Shown here one piece after another: positions 40,015-48,309 of a DNA stretch of 48,692 nt (its first letter is position 1; the number at the start of each line of letters is the position of its first letter). The DNA comes from Clostridia bacterium. GTDB taxonomy: Bacteria > Bacillota > Clostridia > Lachnospirales > Lachnospiraceae. The translations under genes and the position numbers were made by a program. Under the pieces are notes generated by a model, which worked only from the letters and a program-made list of their open reading frames with translations, ran no database searches and was not told the DNA's origin. Location: NCBI GenBank assembly GCA_009929615.1, contig SAAB01000021.1:1-48692 (forward strand). Direction: 5' to 3'.

Positions 40015-40761
40015 TCATATCTTACGATATTCCCCGGCCCTTAATGCTTCATCCAGCTTCAAGTCTCCAATAGCCATCCTTTTTAAATAGACCACATAAC
40101 AGCCAATGTGACGCATCATCCGCTTCACCTGATGCTTCTTTCCCTCAGAAATGGTCAGAAATCCTGCTGTCACGTCCTGCCTGTGTAGATTTCGTTTAAC
40201 GGCATGGCAGCCATCCCTTTCCATTTCCTTCTTCAATTCCGTATAAAGACCACTTTTTACAATTTCAATTTTAGCCGGAGATGTCCGCTCTTCCTCTCCG
40301 ATGTCCATCCCCTGCTGAATTGCCTGAATTCCTTCCGCATCAATAGCGCCAAACACCCAGAAATAATAAGTTTTTTCCACGTGCTGTCCCGGGTCCATCA
40401 AACGATGATTCAAGTCACCGTCATTGGTGATTAATAAAAGCCCCTCCGTGTTTCTATCCAGCCGTCCCACGGCAAAAAGCCCCGTCGTGTCAATATCCTT
40501 AAAGTAATCAAATACTGTCGGATATTCTGCATCACTTTTTGCAGTGACACACCCCTGGGGCTTATGAAACATATAACATACTCTTTCAATACCGGATATT
40601 TCTTTACCCTTATGGCAGATGATATCCCTGTTCTCATCAATCTCCAGAGCCGGTACCCGAACCACCTCGCCATTGACAGTGACTTCGCCATTATAAATAC
40701 CGGCTTTTACCTTCTTCCTTGTCCCCGCCTGCGCAAGGGATAAATACTTATCTAATCGCAT
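40015..40761 (-). CDS. rsuA: RsuA-family 16S rRNA pseudouridine synthase (248 aa)
   Basis: An S4 domain (MRLDKYLSLAQAGTRKKVKA) followed by the pseudouridine synthase domain. The catalytic aspartate is D102 in VGRLDRNTEGLLLITNDG. The C-terminal KKHQVKRMMRHIGCYVVYLK is the conserved motif III. Length is typical for RsuA, which modifies position 516 of 16S rRNA (E. coli numbering). Adjacent (6 bp) to the 266-aa membrane protein upstream, so probably co-transcribed. Confidence 0.93.
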   Translation of the reverse strand: MRLDKYLSLAQAGTRKKVKAGIYNGEVTVNGEVVRVPALEIDENRDIICHKGKEISGIERVCYMFHKPQGCVTAKSDAEYPTVFDYFKDIDTTGLFAVGRLDRNTEGLLLITNDGDLNHRLMDPGQHVEKTYYFWVFGAIDAEGIQAIQQGMDIGEEERTSPAKIEIVKSGLYTELKKEMERDGCHAVKRNLHRQDVTAGFLTISEGKKHQVKRMMRHIGCYVVYLKRMAIGDLKLDEALRAGEYRKI

Positions 40762-40767
40762 AATGCT

Positions 40768-41568
40768 CTACTGTCCTATTATCCATCCCAAGCAGCCTCC
40801 CAAAAGTCCACACAAAGCTATGTACATAACGGTTCGTATCCGGTTAAAATATTTCATCTCTTTCTGTTCTCGATTTTTCCTGAACTTTTTTAGAATTGCT
40901 GCAATTACAGCCCCAACAAAACCCGGAAATATACCCGTTCCCAAGGCTGCAATAATAAGCAGAAAAATGTTAGTCTCTCCGGGTCCGCCACTCATCATAA
41001 AATCTGCCATCACAAGACTTGCAACCCAGGCAATGCCCTGCAAAACAACACCCATGCCCATACTGTCACCAAAAGGCATACCCTCTTTAAGGGTCATGTA
41101 AATCTGAAAATCACCACACAAAATCAAAAGACCATACAGCAGTAAGAGAGCCAGCAATGCAGGAATACCTTTAGTTGATATAGAATCTGTCATCATCTCA
41201 AACATCCCACCTGTCCACATTCTGAAACTGGCATAGCAGAATGCACCGCCCAGGATAACGCCGCCAAATCCAAGAGCCACTCCAAGTCCGTCAAAATCAC
41301 CGCCGGGAACACCAAAACCTATCGGTGGTTTACTGTATCCAACCTTTTTGCCATCCATCCATATATCACCGTCTTTATGGATTTTCCCTCTTTTTTCGCC
41401 CTCAATCCATATCTCACCGTCGGGTTTCTCTCTGCCGATCTTTTTCCCTTCAATATAAATATCACCATCTTCATGGAGTTTCCCTATCTTTTTTCCGTTC
41501 TCAAAAATCTCTCCATCCTCATAAACCCTATATTGATGGTTATTCCCATATCTGATTTCAGCCTTCAT
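40768..41568 (-). CDS. Membrane protein with N-terminal DG-D/E-IW repeat strands (266 aa)
   Basis: The first ~80 residues hold five tandem ~14-residue units of the form G-x-I-xx-DG-D/E-I-(Y/W)-x-(E/D)-G-K-K-(I/V)-G (for example KLHEDGDIYIEGKKIG, KIHKDGDIWMDGKKVG), which should make a small beta-sheet flap as in 4-fold-beta-flap proteins. About five TM segments follow (LGFGGVILGGAFCYASF; ALLALLLLYGLLILCGDF; NIFLLIIAALGTGIF; FVGAVIAAILKKF; TVMYIALCGLLGGCLGWI). Start at ATG 41568, after AAAGGA; GTG 41577 is too close. Function unknown. Upstream of rsuA in the same direction. Confidence 0.75.
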   Translation of the reverse strand: MKAEIRYGNNHQYRVYEDGEIFENGKKIGKLHEDGDIYIEGKKIGREKPDGEIWIEGEKRGKIHKDGDIWMDGKKVGYSKPPIGFGVPGGDFDGLGVALGFGGVILGGAFCYASFRMWTGGMFEMMTDSISTKGIPALLALLLLYGLLILCGDFQIYMTLKEGMPFGDSMGMGVVLQGIAWVASLVMADFMMSGGPGETNIFLLIIAALGTGIFPGFVGAVIAAILKKFRKNREQKEMKYFNRIRTVMYIALCGLLGGCLGWIIGQ

Positions 41569-41680
41569 GTCTATCACATCCTTTTGCCCCTATAGTAACA
41601 TGATGCCACGTAAAATTTGTTTTATCAAGCCTATTTTAAAACTAAAAAAGAGGAAAGAATTGCTTCTCTCCCCTCTCTGA

Positions 41681-41980
41681 TTATTCGTCTATATCATCAA
41701 ATTCCGCTTCGTCCAATATCTCATCAAACCGGTCAATCACGGCTTCGTACTCATCATCATCTAAGATATCATCTAAGACAGGGTCTCCATCCTCTTCCCA
41801 ATAACGATAGAAATATGGGTCATCCTGAAGTTGTTCGCCGTTCTCATCAATTGGCAGCAATACAATATATCCTTTATCCTCTATATCGAATTCACAGATT
41901 ACCGCACATAACAGTTCACTTCCGTCATCCCCTGTCAATGTAATGGTATCATGTTCAAATTCATTCTTCTCTGTACTCAT
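41681..41980 (-). CDS. DUF1292-family acidic protein (99 aa)
   Basis: A short, very acidic protein matching the YrzB/DUF1292 family of Firmicutes: DTITLTGDDGSELLCAVICE, EDKGYIVLLPIDENGEQLQD, PYFYRYWEEDGDPVLDDI. Function unknown. The start is the second ATG (41980), 7 nt from GGGAGG. Its single-gene neighbourhood here lacks the usual ruvX/alaS context. Confidence 0.9.
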   Translation of the reverse strand: MSTEKNEFEHDTITLTGDDGSELLCAVICEFDIEDKGYIVLLPIDENGEQLQDDPYFYRYWEEDGDPVLDDILDDDEYEAVIDRFDEILDEAEFDDIDE

Positions 41981-42053
41981 CGTCATTCCTCCCTTATTAC
42001 GGATTAATTTTTAATACCTTTACTGTATCAGACAGCCGCCTATATTGCAAGAA

Positions 42054-42083
42054 AAATCACCGGCCACAACGGACCGGTGATTT
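42054..42083 (-). terminator. Terminator after the 59-aa gene
   Basis: aaatcaccgg (42054-42063) with ccggtgattt (42074-42083), 10-bp stem, 10-nt loop, then TTTTC on the minus strand. It lies 12 bp past the stop at 42095. Confidence 0.82.
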
Positions 42084-42094
42084 CATTAAATTTA

Positions 42095-42274
42095 TTATTT
42101 TTCGTCTGACTTGGTGAACTTGCCGGCAAGGTCTTTGAGACCTGATAAATCGCCATCCTTAAGGTCTTCGATAACATCGCCAACTTTATCTTTAACGACA
42201 TCCTCTACTTTGTCTTTAACAGCTTCTTCAACTTCTTTAATCTTTTCTTCTCCAAATAAATCTGTTACTTTCAT
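42095..42274 (-). CDS. Small helical charged protein (59 aa)
   Basis: ATG 42274 follows CGGAGGATTTATTAC. The protein (MKVTDLFGEEKIKEVEEAVK, then DKVEDVVKDKVGDVIEDLKD) has repeated V-x-D-x-V-x-D-K units and should be a long amphipathic helix. It ends GKFTKSDEK. The D/K pattern recalls the small CsbD/YtxH-like stress proteins but I do not assign a family. A good ribosome site and a terminator support it as a real single gene. Confidence 0.8.
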   Translation of the reverse strand: MKVTDLFGEEKIKEVEEAVKDKVEDVVKDKVGDVIEDLKDGDLSGLKDLAGKFTKSDEK

Positions 42275-42310
42275 GTAATAAATCCTCCGATTTTTCTATG
42301 TTTTCTTTTA

Positions 42311-42694
42311 TTATACGCCCGATTTATTTATCTCACAAGATTGTTTCCTTATTTTTTTGAATTCATTTCCATGTTTTAATTCATATTTAAGCCACTCATA
42401 TTCATCCTCTGTCATGTCATTGAGTTTGATATACTGGATGGCATCATTTTTATCATAGCCGATTTCGATTCGCTCTTTGGCAAATACTTTTTCTATTTCT
42501 TCTTCGCCAAAATTAATCCATATTTCCTTTTCGTTATAGATAACTTCAAAATCCTGACTTGCAAAAACACCCCGGGCTTCTGTTACTACCCTAGCATCTC
42601 TTTTTACTTTTTCCAAGTGACCTTCACGTTCCCATCCAGAATACATAACTACTATATACTGTATCTCTTGATGCTCATCCACCATCATATCCAT
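42311..42694 (-). CDS. Protein of unknown function (127 aa)
   Basis: Not recognised. Soluble, alpha/beta, acidic in the middle (WINFGEEEIEKVFAKERIEI) and basic at the end (ELKHGNEFKKIRKQSCEINK). GGAAGGTGAAAAT precedes ATG 42694. It is 36 bp upstream of the 59-aa gene on the same strand and may share its terminator. Confidence 0.65.
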   Translation of the reverse strand: MDMMVDEHQEIQYIVVMYSGWEREGHLEKVKRDARVVTEARGVFASQDFEVIYNEKEIWINFGEEEIEKVFAKERIEIGYDKNDAIQYIKLNDMTEDEYEWLKYELKHGNEFKKIRKQSCEINKSGV

Positions 42695-42825
42695 ATTTTC
42701 ACCTTCCTTTTTTTCATTATACTATAAAATCACTCCATATCCATAGCGAAAACAAATTTCATTTCGGCCTGTGATATCCTTAAATCATCAAAAACAAACA
42801 CGTTCATTTCAAGGAGGAATTTATT

Positions 42826-43281
42826 ATGAAAAAGAGACTTGTAAAATTAGCAGCAGTGATTATGTCAGTGATTTCTTTATTACCTATGGGTGTATTTGCA
42901 GACGAGCAGACAGCTCCAATACCAGAACAGATTTCAACCGTTGAAGATATTGTAGGAACATGGGTAGATGACCCCGAAGCCAAACAGCCTCATATCTATG
43001 AATTCTGGGAAGAAGATGGCAAATTAATGTACACCCATTATCAGATTTGTCCTGGCAACGGCAGTGGTGTTGCTACAAAGAAAACTTACACAGAATTTGA
43101 ATACCGCAGCGGCGAAGCCATTCTCATGGGTCATTGGGGTTCTATTAACTGTCTGACCGGAAATAACGGTATGGTTTATTCAAGTTTCTACCATGATAAT
43201 AAGGAGCAGACATTAATTGATGCTGTTGATGGCAAAACAACCTATCATAAAGTAGAGAATTTTAAATACACATTGAAATAA
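42826..43281 (+). CDS. Secreted protein, paralogue A (151 aa)
   Basis: A Sec signal peptide (KKRLVKLAAVIMSVISLLPM, cleaved after FA in GVFADEQ) is followed by a ~120-residue domain: EQISTVEDIVGTWVDDPEAK, QPHIYEFWEEDGKLMYTHYQ, TYTEFEYRSGEAILMGHWGS, YSSFYHDN and DAVDGKTTYHKV. The same domain, about two thirds identical, is in the next gene. The pattern (GTW start, beta strands) fits a lipocalin-like/calycin small barrel, but this is inference. AAGGAGG ribosome site. Confidence 0.85.
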   Translation: MKKRLVKLAAVIMSVISLLPMGVFADEQTAPIPEQISTVEDIVGTWVDDPEAKQPHIYEFWEEDGKLMYTHYQICPGNGSGVATKKTYTEFEYRSGEAILMGHWGSINCLTGNNGMVYSSFYHDNKEQTLIDAVDGKTTYHKVENFKYTLK

Positions 43282-43353
43282 AAAAGCAAAGACTATATAA
43301 TTATTACAGTTCATTACCCTTTAAAAAGGGAAATCAAAGAGGAGCAAACGACT

Positions 43354-44001
43354 ATGAAAAAATCATTATTACTTTTAACCTGCCTATGTATTGGTGTATT
43401 TTCTTTAACAGCCTGTGGCGGAAAAAAAGATTCCACAAACACACTTGCCTACCAGGAATCTCTAAGAAAAGCCCAGACGGAAACGAGTACAGTTGCTGAA
43501 ACACCTGCGGCTACAGAAACACCAGCCCCAGTCGAAACACCAGCAGCTGTTGAAACGCCCGCACCAGAAGTGGCAGAAACCGCCTATGTTGAACCAGGCG
43601 GCGGCGAAACCGGTGCTTATTCCGACGGTCAGACCGCACCTATGCCGGAACAGGTTTCAACCCTTGAAGATATTGTTGGGAAATGGGTAGATGACCCGAA
43701 TGCAACACAGCCTCATATTTATGAGTTCTGGTTAGAAGGGGACCAGTTAATGTATACACATTATCAGATTTCTCCCGGTGATGCCAACGGTATTGGGACT
43801 TCAAAAACCTACACAGAATTCGAATATCGCAGCGGCAAAGCAACACTTATGGGTCATTGGGGTGTCGTTGATTGTTGGGAAGCCGATGATACCAGCTACT
43901 CCAGCTTTTATCACGACCCGCAAACACAGACTTTAGTTGATGCCGTAGATGGCCAGACAACCTATTATAAAATGGATGATTTTGAATACACTTTGAAATA
44001 A
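43354..44001 (+). CDS. Lipoprotein, paralogue B with TP-rich linker (215 aa)
   Basis: A lipoprotein signal (KKSLLLLTCLCIGVFSLTACGG; lipobox LTAC) is followed by an extended linker of repeated ETPAPVETPAAVETPAP units and the C-terminal domain shared with paralogue A (EDIVGKWVDDPNATQPHIYE, through DAVDGQTTYYKMDDFEYTLK). The signal and the YVEP motif after the linker match the third gene of the cluster instead. It is thus a mosaic between its two neighbours. Membrane-anchored on the outer face. GAGGAGCAAACGACT precedes the ATG. Confidence 0.88.
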   Translation: MKKSLLLLTCLCIGVFSLTACGGKKDSTNTLAYQESLRKAQTETSTVAETPAATETPAPVETPAAVETPAPEVAETAYVEPGGGETGAYSDGQTAPMPEQVSTLEDIVGKWVDDPNATQPHIYEFWLEGDQLMYTHYQISPGDANGIGTSKTYTEFEYRSGKATLMGHWGVVDCWEADDTSYSSFYHDPQTQTLVDAVDGQTTYYKMDDFEYTLK

Positions 44002-44014
44002 GGAGACTAACTAT

Positions 44015-44734
44015 ATGAAAAAGACATTATTAACCTTAACCTGCTTATGTTCTGCTGCACTTTCTCTTACCGCCTGCGGTGGTGGACAGCAAAAAACTAC
44101 CGAGACTTCGGCAAGTGCAACCGTTGAAGCAACCACCGTCGAAACAGAAACAGCTACTGAAGTTCCCGCTGTCAGCTTAAGCGGAACAACCTATGTCGAA
44201 CCAAACACAGGCGAAAGATACACATTTGAAGATTCTACTTTAGTACATACGATTATGCCTTATTGTGGTGATGGTTTAGAGTCCCTGGATACCGAAGCTC
44301 CCCCGGAGATGTCCAGGTACAACTACACAATGGACAGCAGCAACTTAACTTATTCCGATAATGCCTACGACTATATTCTCAATGACGCGGGTGATTTGGA
44401 ATTGACAAAAGACGGTCAGACAACTATTTTCAAGAAGAAAACAACCGATAAGCTGGAATACCCAAGTGATATTATGGGCAAATACTTTGTCGCTGATAAT
44501 CAGGAGATTTGCTTCTTAAATGCGGATTCCATGACTTTCACTGTGGATGGTGTGCCGGAACCGGGTTCCTGGAGATATACCCTGAATGGTGACGAAATGC
44601 GTATGTATGTTATCAGCAGCGACAATGACTTTTACATGCCTTTCTCTCTGAATGAAAATGGTTTTACCCTTGGCACTCTGGAATACGTTTATACAGGTGA
44701 TATGGAGGTCCCAATTACAGATATAACCCAGTAA
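44015..44734 (+). CDS. Lipoprotein, third gene of the secreted cluster (239 aa)
   Basis: The lipoprotein signal (KKTLLTLTCLCSAALSLTAC) is nearly the same as in the preceding gene; then a short Thr/Glu-rich linker, TYVEPNTGERYTFE and a ~180-residue body with two similar halves (DSTLVHTIMPYCGDGLESLD; FTVDGVPEPGSWRYTLNGDE). Not recognised; the GSWRYTLNGDEM strand pattern recalls lipocalin-like extracellular domains. It lies 13 bp after paralogue B, so they form one operon ended by a strong hairpin. Confidence 0.85.
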   Translation: MKKTLLTLTCLCSAALSLTACGGGQQKTTETSASATVEATTVETETATEVPAVSLSGTTYVEPNTGERYTFEDSTLVHTIMPYCGDGLESLDTEAPPEMSRYNYTMDSSNLTYSDNAYDYILNDAGDLELTKDGQTTIFKKKTTDKLEYPSDIMGKYFVADNQEICFLNADSMTFTVDGVPEPGSWRYTLNGDEMRMYVISSDNDFYMPFSLNENGFTLGTLEYVYTGDMEVPITDITQ

Positions 44735-44746
44735 ACTTAATTACTC

Positions 44747-44782
44747 AAAAGGCATCATGCTTTTTTACGCATGATGCCTTTT
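44747..44782. terminator. Convergent bidirectional terminator
   Basis: aaaaggcatcatgc (44747-44760) with gcatgatgcctttt (44769-44782), 14-bp perfect stem, 8-nt loop, T runs on both strands. Between the lipoprotein operon and the Ltp gene. Confidence 0.93.
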
Positions 44783-44795
44783 TTAGTTTTTATCA

Positions 44796-45425
44796 TCAGT
44801 CTAGATTATCAATGGCATACTGAGCTTCTTCTGCGGTAAATTTCTCTCCGTATTCTGAAATCAGCTGGTCATAGATAGCACTCGGAGACATACTCATATT
44901 CTCCTGATAACTTTTTGCTTTCTGCAAGGCATTCTCCTTCCAATCCATCTGAACATTATCAATAGCATACTGGGCCTCTTCTTCCGTAAATGCCTCACCA
45001 TATTCAGAAATTAACTGGTCATAGATTCCCTGCCTGGACATATTCATTGTCTTCCCATAATCCTCTGCCTTTTCCAAAGCATTGCTGTTCCAATCGGCTT
45101 CAAGGTTATCCATTGCATATTGTGCAGCCTCCGGTGTAAACTTTTCGCCATATTCTGAAGTGAGCTGCTCATATATTTTCTGCTTAGACATATGCATCAT
45201 ATCACTATAGCTTTCTGCTTTTTTCAGAGCCGATTTATACTCTGTTGGAACATTATCCTCCGGCTTTGTCTCCGCCTCGGTCTGGGCTGCAGCCCCCGAA
45301 TTACTTTGTGTCTTCTTACTTCCCCCACCCGCAAGTGCACCAATGACTCCTAAAATAACGATAACTGCAAAAATGATAATAATAATTTTTAAACAACCGC
45401 CTTTTTTCTTAGATTCATTTTCCAT
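44796..45425 (-). CDS. Ltp-repeat membrane protein (209 aa)
   Basis: A cytoplasmic N-tip, one TM helix (CLKIIIIIFAVIVILGVIGA) and a linker precede three Ltp-type repeats of ~48 residues, each with A-L-x-K-A-x-x-Y, M-S-x-x-x-I-Y-x-Q-L-x-S-E-Y-G-E-x-F and A-Q-Y-A-x-D-N-(L/V). These helix-turn-helix-like repeats occur in the phage TP-J34 Ltp lipoprotein, which blocks superinfection, and in many Firmicutes surface proteins. Here the anchor is a TM helix; a cysteine before it (GGCLK) is not a standard lipobox. Role in phage exclusion is a family-based guess. Confidence 0.88.
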   Translation of the reverse strand: MENESKKKGGCLKIIIIIFAVIVILGVIGALAGGGSKKTQSNSGAAAQTEAETKPEDNVPTEYKSALKKAESYSDMMHMSKQKIYEQLTSEYGEKFTPEAAQYAMDNLEADWNSNALEKAEDYGKTMNMSRQGIYDQLISEYGEAFTEEEAQYAIDNVQMDWKENALQKAKSYQENMSMSPSAIYDQLISEYGEKFTAEEAQYAIDNLD

Positions 45426-45520
45426 AAAATCGCCCTCTCTCCTCTTTCTACTGATATTGAGAGCATAACATATTTTCCTGTCCCACTATCCGGACAAAGC
45501 AAGAGAATATCACAACTTTT

Positions 45521-46396
45521 TTATACACTCACTAAAACAACTGCCGCAATCCCCACACCCATTCCTGCAAGCTGCCTTTTCGAAAGGCAATCCCCCAGAA
45601 AAAACTTTCCTGCCAGGGCTGAAATAATGATAGACAGACTATTTAGCAGCGGATACAGGGTTGTCGCATCCATTCTTGGTATAAGTTCTAATTGCAGCAA
45701 CTGAAACACGCCAAGGCAGGTCCCTGGTACTATACAGCAAATCCAAGTTAATTTCTTCTTCATGGGGATTGTAATCTCACATTTTCTTAACCGATACAAC
45801 CCTGTCATCAGCATAGAAATGAAAAATGCCGCGATATAGGCGATGATAACAAAGGCCTTATTCTCATTTCCATATGGATTAAGGCGATAGAAACGCATTT
45901 CCACAGCCATCAGGCCACCCACTACCAGAGTCGCTGTTGCAAATACAAGCCACTTTACACTGACCGGCTTCATGTCCTTCTTTTTTATAATAATTAAATA
46001 GGCAGCTCCTGCAAATAATAATACTCCAAGAATATTAAAGCCATTCATACTGTCCTTAAAATAACCGATTCCAATAGCCATACTTACAATCAGATTAAAA
46101 TTACTGAACATGACCGTAAGAGATACGGAACCGCACCGCATGGCAGACAAATAGGTCCATTGATAAAGACAACTCAGTGTACCGAAGCCTATGGCATACA
46201 GCACCGTACCGGCTGTCGGCCGATTCCATCCGAGTGCACATAAAAACACAAGAGCCGTTGAACCAAAAATCAAACCGTTAAATAACACCGTATCCCCGGA
46301 TGTTACAACATACTTTTTCCCATAACCGCCCTGCACGGATGTCTTTCCTGCTGCAAACAAGGACATTATAAATATGATTCCCAAATTCAGTAACAC
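45521..46396 (-). CDS. EamA/DMT-family transporter (291 aa)
   Basis: Ten hydrophobic helices in two repeats of five, the drug/metabolite-transporter fold: IIFIMSLFAAGKTSVQG; LFNGLIFGSTALVFLCAL; WTYLSAMRCGSVSLTVMFSN; ILGVLLFAGAAYLIIIKK; WLVFATATLVVGGLMAVEMR; ALAGKFFLGDCLSKRQLAGM. Starts with GTG 46396, 8 nt after GAGGAG. The substrate is unknown. The gene is monocistronic, ended before the Ltp gene, with a terminator shared with the upstream lipoprotein gene. Confidence 0.85.
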   Translation of the reverse strand: MLLNLGIIFIMSLFAAGKTSVQGGYGKKYVVTSGDTVLFNGLIFGSTALVFLCALGWNRPTAGTVLYAIGFGTLSCLYQWTYLSAMRCGSVSLTVMFSNFNLIVSMAIGIGYFKDSMNGFNILGVLLFAGAAYLIIIKKKDMKPVSVKWLVFATATLVVGGLMAVEMRFYRLNPYGNENKAFVIIAYIAAFFISMLMTGLYRLRKCEITIPMKKKLTWICCIVPGTCLGVFQLLQLELIPRMDATTLYPLLNSLSIIISALAGKFFLGDCLSKRQLAGMGVGIAAVVLVSV

Positions 46397-46420
46397 GCCT
46401 TCATCTCCTCATAAAAACAA

Positions 46421-46452
46421 ACAAAGGAGCTTCCTTCCGGAAACTCCTTTGT
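46421..46452 (-). terminator. Hairpin between the lipoprotein and EamA genes
   Basis: acaaaggag (46421-46429) with ctcctttgt (46444-46452), plus inner ttcc/ggaa pairs. It lies 46 bp downstream of the lipoprotein stop (minus strand), followed by TTTTTATG. Confidence 0.8.
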
Positions 46453-46497
46453 TCTTTGTATGCTACTATAGCACTGTCGAACATTTTTGTCTATCTT

Positions 46498-46866
46498 CTA
46501 TTTTTCTCCCTGTTCTTTTGAAAAATCATGTTCCCATTCCGCATCTTCTAAAATCCATCCCTGCTCATATTTGCCATATCTTAATGTGCAGAGTGCCCAG
46601 CGGTCAAAGGTTCCATCTTCTGTAACAACATAAACTTCTGCAAGTACACTGTCGGAATACTCTGTGGTCCGGTGGTCTGTAATTTCAACAGATTCCACAT
46701 TCATTGTTTCCCATCCATTTCTATAGAGGTCTGTAACGCCTGTTGCCAGAATGTCCTCTTTAATACGCTTCTCGTTTGGTGCACTGTCTTTACCGCATCC
46801 TGTAAAAGTTCCTGCGATTGTTACAACTGTTAAAATGATAAATAATGTTTTAATTAAGTTTTTCAT
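46498..46866 (-). CDS. Small lipoprotein of unknown function (122 aa)
   Basis: Signal KNLIKTLFIILTVVTIAG with lipobox TFTGCG; the mature domain (~95 residues) begins acidic (KDSAPNEKRIKEDILATGV) and has VESVEITDHRTTEYSDSVLA and a beta-rich end (GWILEDAEWEHDFSKEQGEK). The size and strand pattern resemble small NTF2-like extracellular domains but no family is assigned. AAAGGGGATATATC precedes ATG 46866. It is 110 bp downstream of the Ldh-family gene, past a terminator. Confidence 0.82.
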   Translation of the reverse strand: MKNLIKTLFIILTVVTIAGTFTGCGKDSAPNEKRIKEDILATGVTDLYRNGWETMNVESVEITDHRTTEYSDSVLAEVYVVTEDGTFDRWALCTLRYGKYEQGWILEDAEWEHDFSKEQGEK

Positions 46867-46942
46867 ATGATATATCCCCTTTCTTTTTGTAACTTAAGAA
46901 TACCATATGACAAAATGAAATTTGTTTTGAGACATAGAAAAA

Positions 46943-46963
46943 CACCCGGAATTTATCCGGGTG
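46943..46963 (-). terminator. Terminator after the Ldh-family gene
   Basis: cacccgga (46943-46950) with tccgggtg (46956-46963), 8-bp GC-rich stem, 5-nt loop, then TTTTTC on the minus strand. Confidence 0.88.
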
Positions 46964-46976
46964 CCTTATACGTATC

Positions 46977-48098
46977 TTAATATACGGATTGATAGTTGAC
47001 ATCTTCAAAGTTAATATCGCCAAAATATTTCTTGAAATCCACGCCAACATATTCAGACAGATCTTTCATCTCCAATACAGTCTTAATATCTACACCGATA
47101 CCATTTTCCATGCGATCTTTTGTAGCCTCAACTTCTTTTTCTCCATGGGTGTAAATACGAGCCTGCCCTTCTGCCTTTGGAGCATCTCTCAATTCCTGTA
47201 AGAATGTTGAAAAATGTTCTTCGATATCTTTAGGGTCACCAAATACTTTCGGGTCAATGGCCATGAAACCATGACAGGTTCCACCTTTTCCGCCGATATG
47301 TGTATGATTGGATGTCATTCCCTGAGAGAAAATCGAACAGAAGATTTCACACAGCATTCCATAACCATAACCTTTATGGCTGCCCAGCTGTTCTGTAGAA
47401 CCGCCAAGAGGCATGATGCCACCACCGACTTTATTGACAATATTATCTAATACGTCTGGTGCATCTGTTGATGGTTTTCCATCTTTATCTAAAGCCCATC
47501 CATTCGGAAGTTCCTTTTCTGCTTTACGATACATCTCTAATTTTCCTCTGGTAACAACCGTTGTGCTGGCATCAAAGAAAAATGGATAAGGTTTTGCCGG
47601 CATCGCTACAGCGATTGGATTGGAGCCTAACATTGCCTTCGACGCGAAGGTTGGCACCATAATAGCTTCGGAGTTTGTAAAGGACATTCCCATCAAGCCC
47701 TCATCTGCCGCCATTTTTGCATAATATCCTGCAATACCGTAGTGGTTTGAATTTCGAACCGTTACGATGGCCATACCTGTTGTCTTAGCCTTTTCAATAC
47801 AAAGTTCCATCGCCTTTTTAGCAATCAGCTGTCCCATCCCATCGTGACCTTCAATAACTGCAGACACTGGTGTTTCAAAGACAACTTCCGGTTTTGCATC
47901 GACTTTGATTAAGCCCTTTTCAATACCTTTATGATATCTTGATAATCTTTGCATTCCATGAGACTCAATTCCATAAATATCGGATAATAATAATACATCT
48001 GTAATCGTTTTACTCTCTTCCTCAGTAAAGCCAAATTTTTTAAAAGCTTCGTTACAAAATGCATTTAAAGTTTCAAATTTAAATTTCATATGTGCCAT
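46977..48098 (-). CDS. Ldh-family NAD(P)-dependent 2-oxoacid dehydrogenase (373 aa)
   Basis: A malate/L-sulfolactate/L-lactate dehydrogenase of the Ldh (YlbC/ComC) fold, unrelated to classical LDH. Family motifs: SDIYGIESHGMQRLSRY (active-site His and Arg region), VTVRNSNHYGIAGYYAKMA (catalytic His in the SNHYG motif), FTNSEAIMVP, GSNPIAVAMPA and GSHKGYGYGMLCEIF. Full length. An AGGAGGAATGTATA ribosome site. It may follow the 39-aa gene on a transcript from the ECF-type promoter (73-bp gap) or have its own promoter. The substrate among 2-hydroxy acids is not certain. Confidence 0.92.
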   Translation of the reverse strand: MAHMKFKFETLNAFCNEAFKKFGFTEEESKTITDVLLLSDIYGIESHGMQRLSRYHKGIEKGLIKVDAKPEVVFETPVSAVIEGHDGMGQLIAKKAMELCIEKAKTTGMAIVTVRNSNHYGIAGYYAKMAADEGLMGMSFTNSEAIMVPTFASKAMLGSNPIAVAMPAKPYPFFFDASTTVVTRGKLEMYRKAEKELPNGWALDKDGKPSTDAPDVLDNIVNKVGGGIMPLGGSTEQLGSHKGYGYGMLCEIFCSIFSQGMTSNHTHIGGKGGTCHGFMAIDPKVFGDPKDIEEHFSTFLQELRDAPKAEGQARIYTHGEKEVEATKDRMENGIGVDIKTVLEMKDLSEYVGVDFKKYFGDINFEDVNYQSVY

Positions 48099-48171
48099 TA
48101 TACATTCCTCCTAATTGAATCTATTTTAGCACATAGATTCCCATATGTCATGATACATTTCATATTCATGC

Positions 48172-48291
48172 TCAGGTCTTAAATTTTTTCAAAATTTTTT
48201 GTAAAAGTTTTTCTGCCACCTCCACTGAAAGCCTTTGGGCTTCCACAAATTTATGAATAAGTTTTTTAAAATCTTCCTCACTCAAAAACAT
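48172..48291 (-). CDS. Basic amphipathic microprotein behind an ECF-type promoter (39 aa)
   Basis: GTG 48294 or ATG 48291, preceded by AAAGGCGG. The peptide (MFLSEEDFKKLIHKFVEAQR, LSVEVAEKLLQKILKKFKT) would form an amphipathic helix with a strongly basic end (net positive). It lies only about 15 bp after the predicted transcription start of the promoter at 48310-48337. Not recognised. The helix and charge fit a small membrane-acting or sigma-interacting peptide, or simply a leader peptide for the Ldh gene downstream; I cannot choose. Confidence 0.6.
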   Translation of the reverse strand: MFLSEEDFKKLIHKFVEAQRLSVEVAEKLLQKILKKFKT

Positions 48292-48309
48292 CACCGCCTT
48301 TCTGCTACC

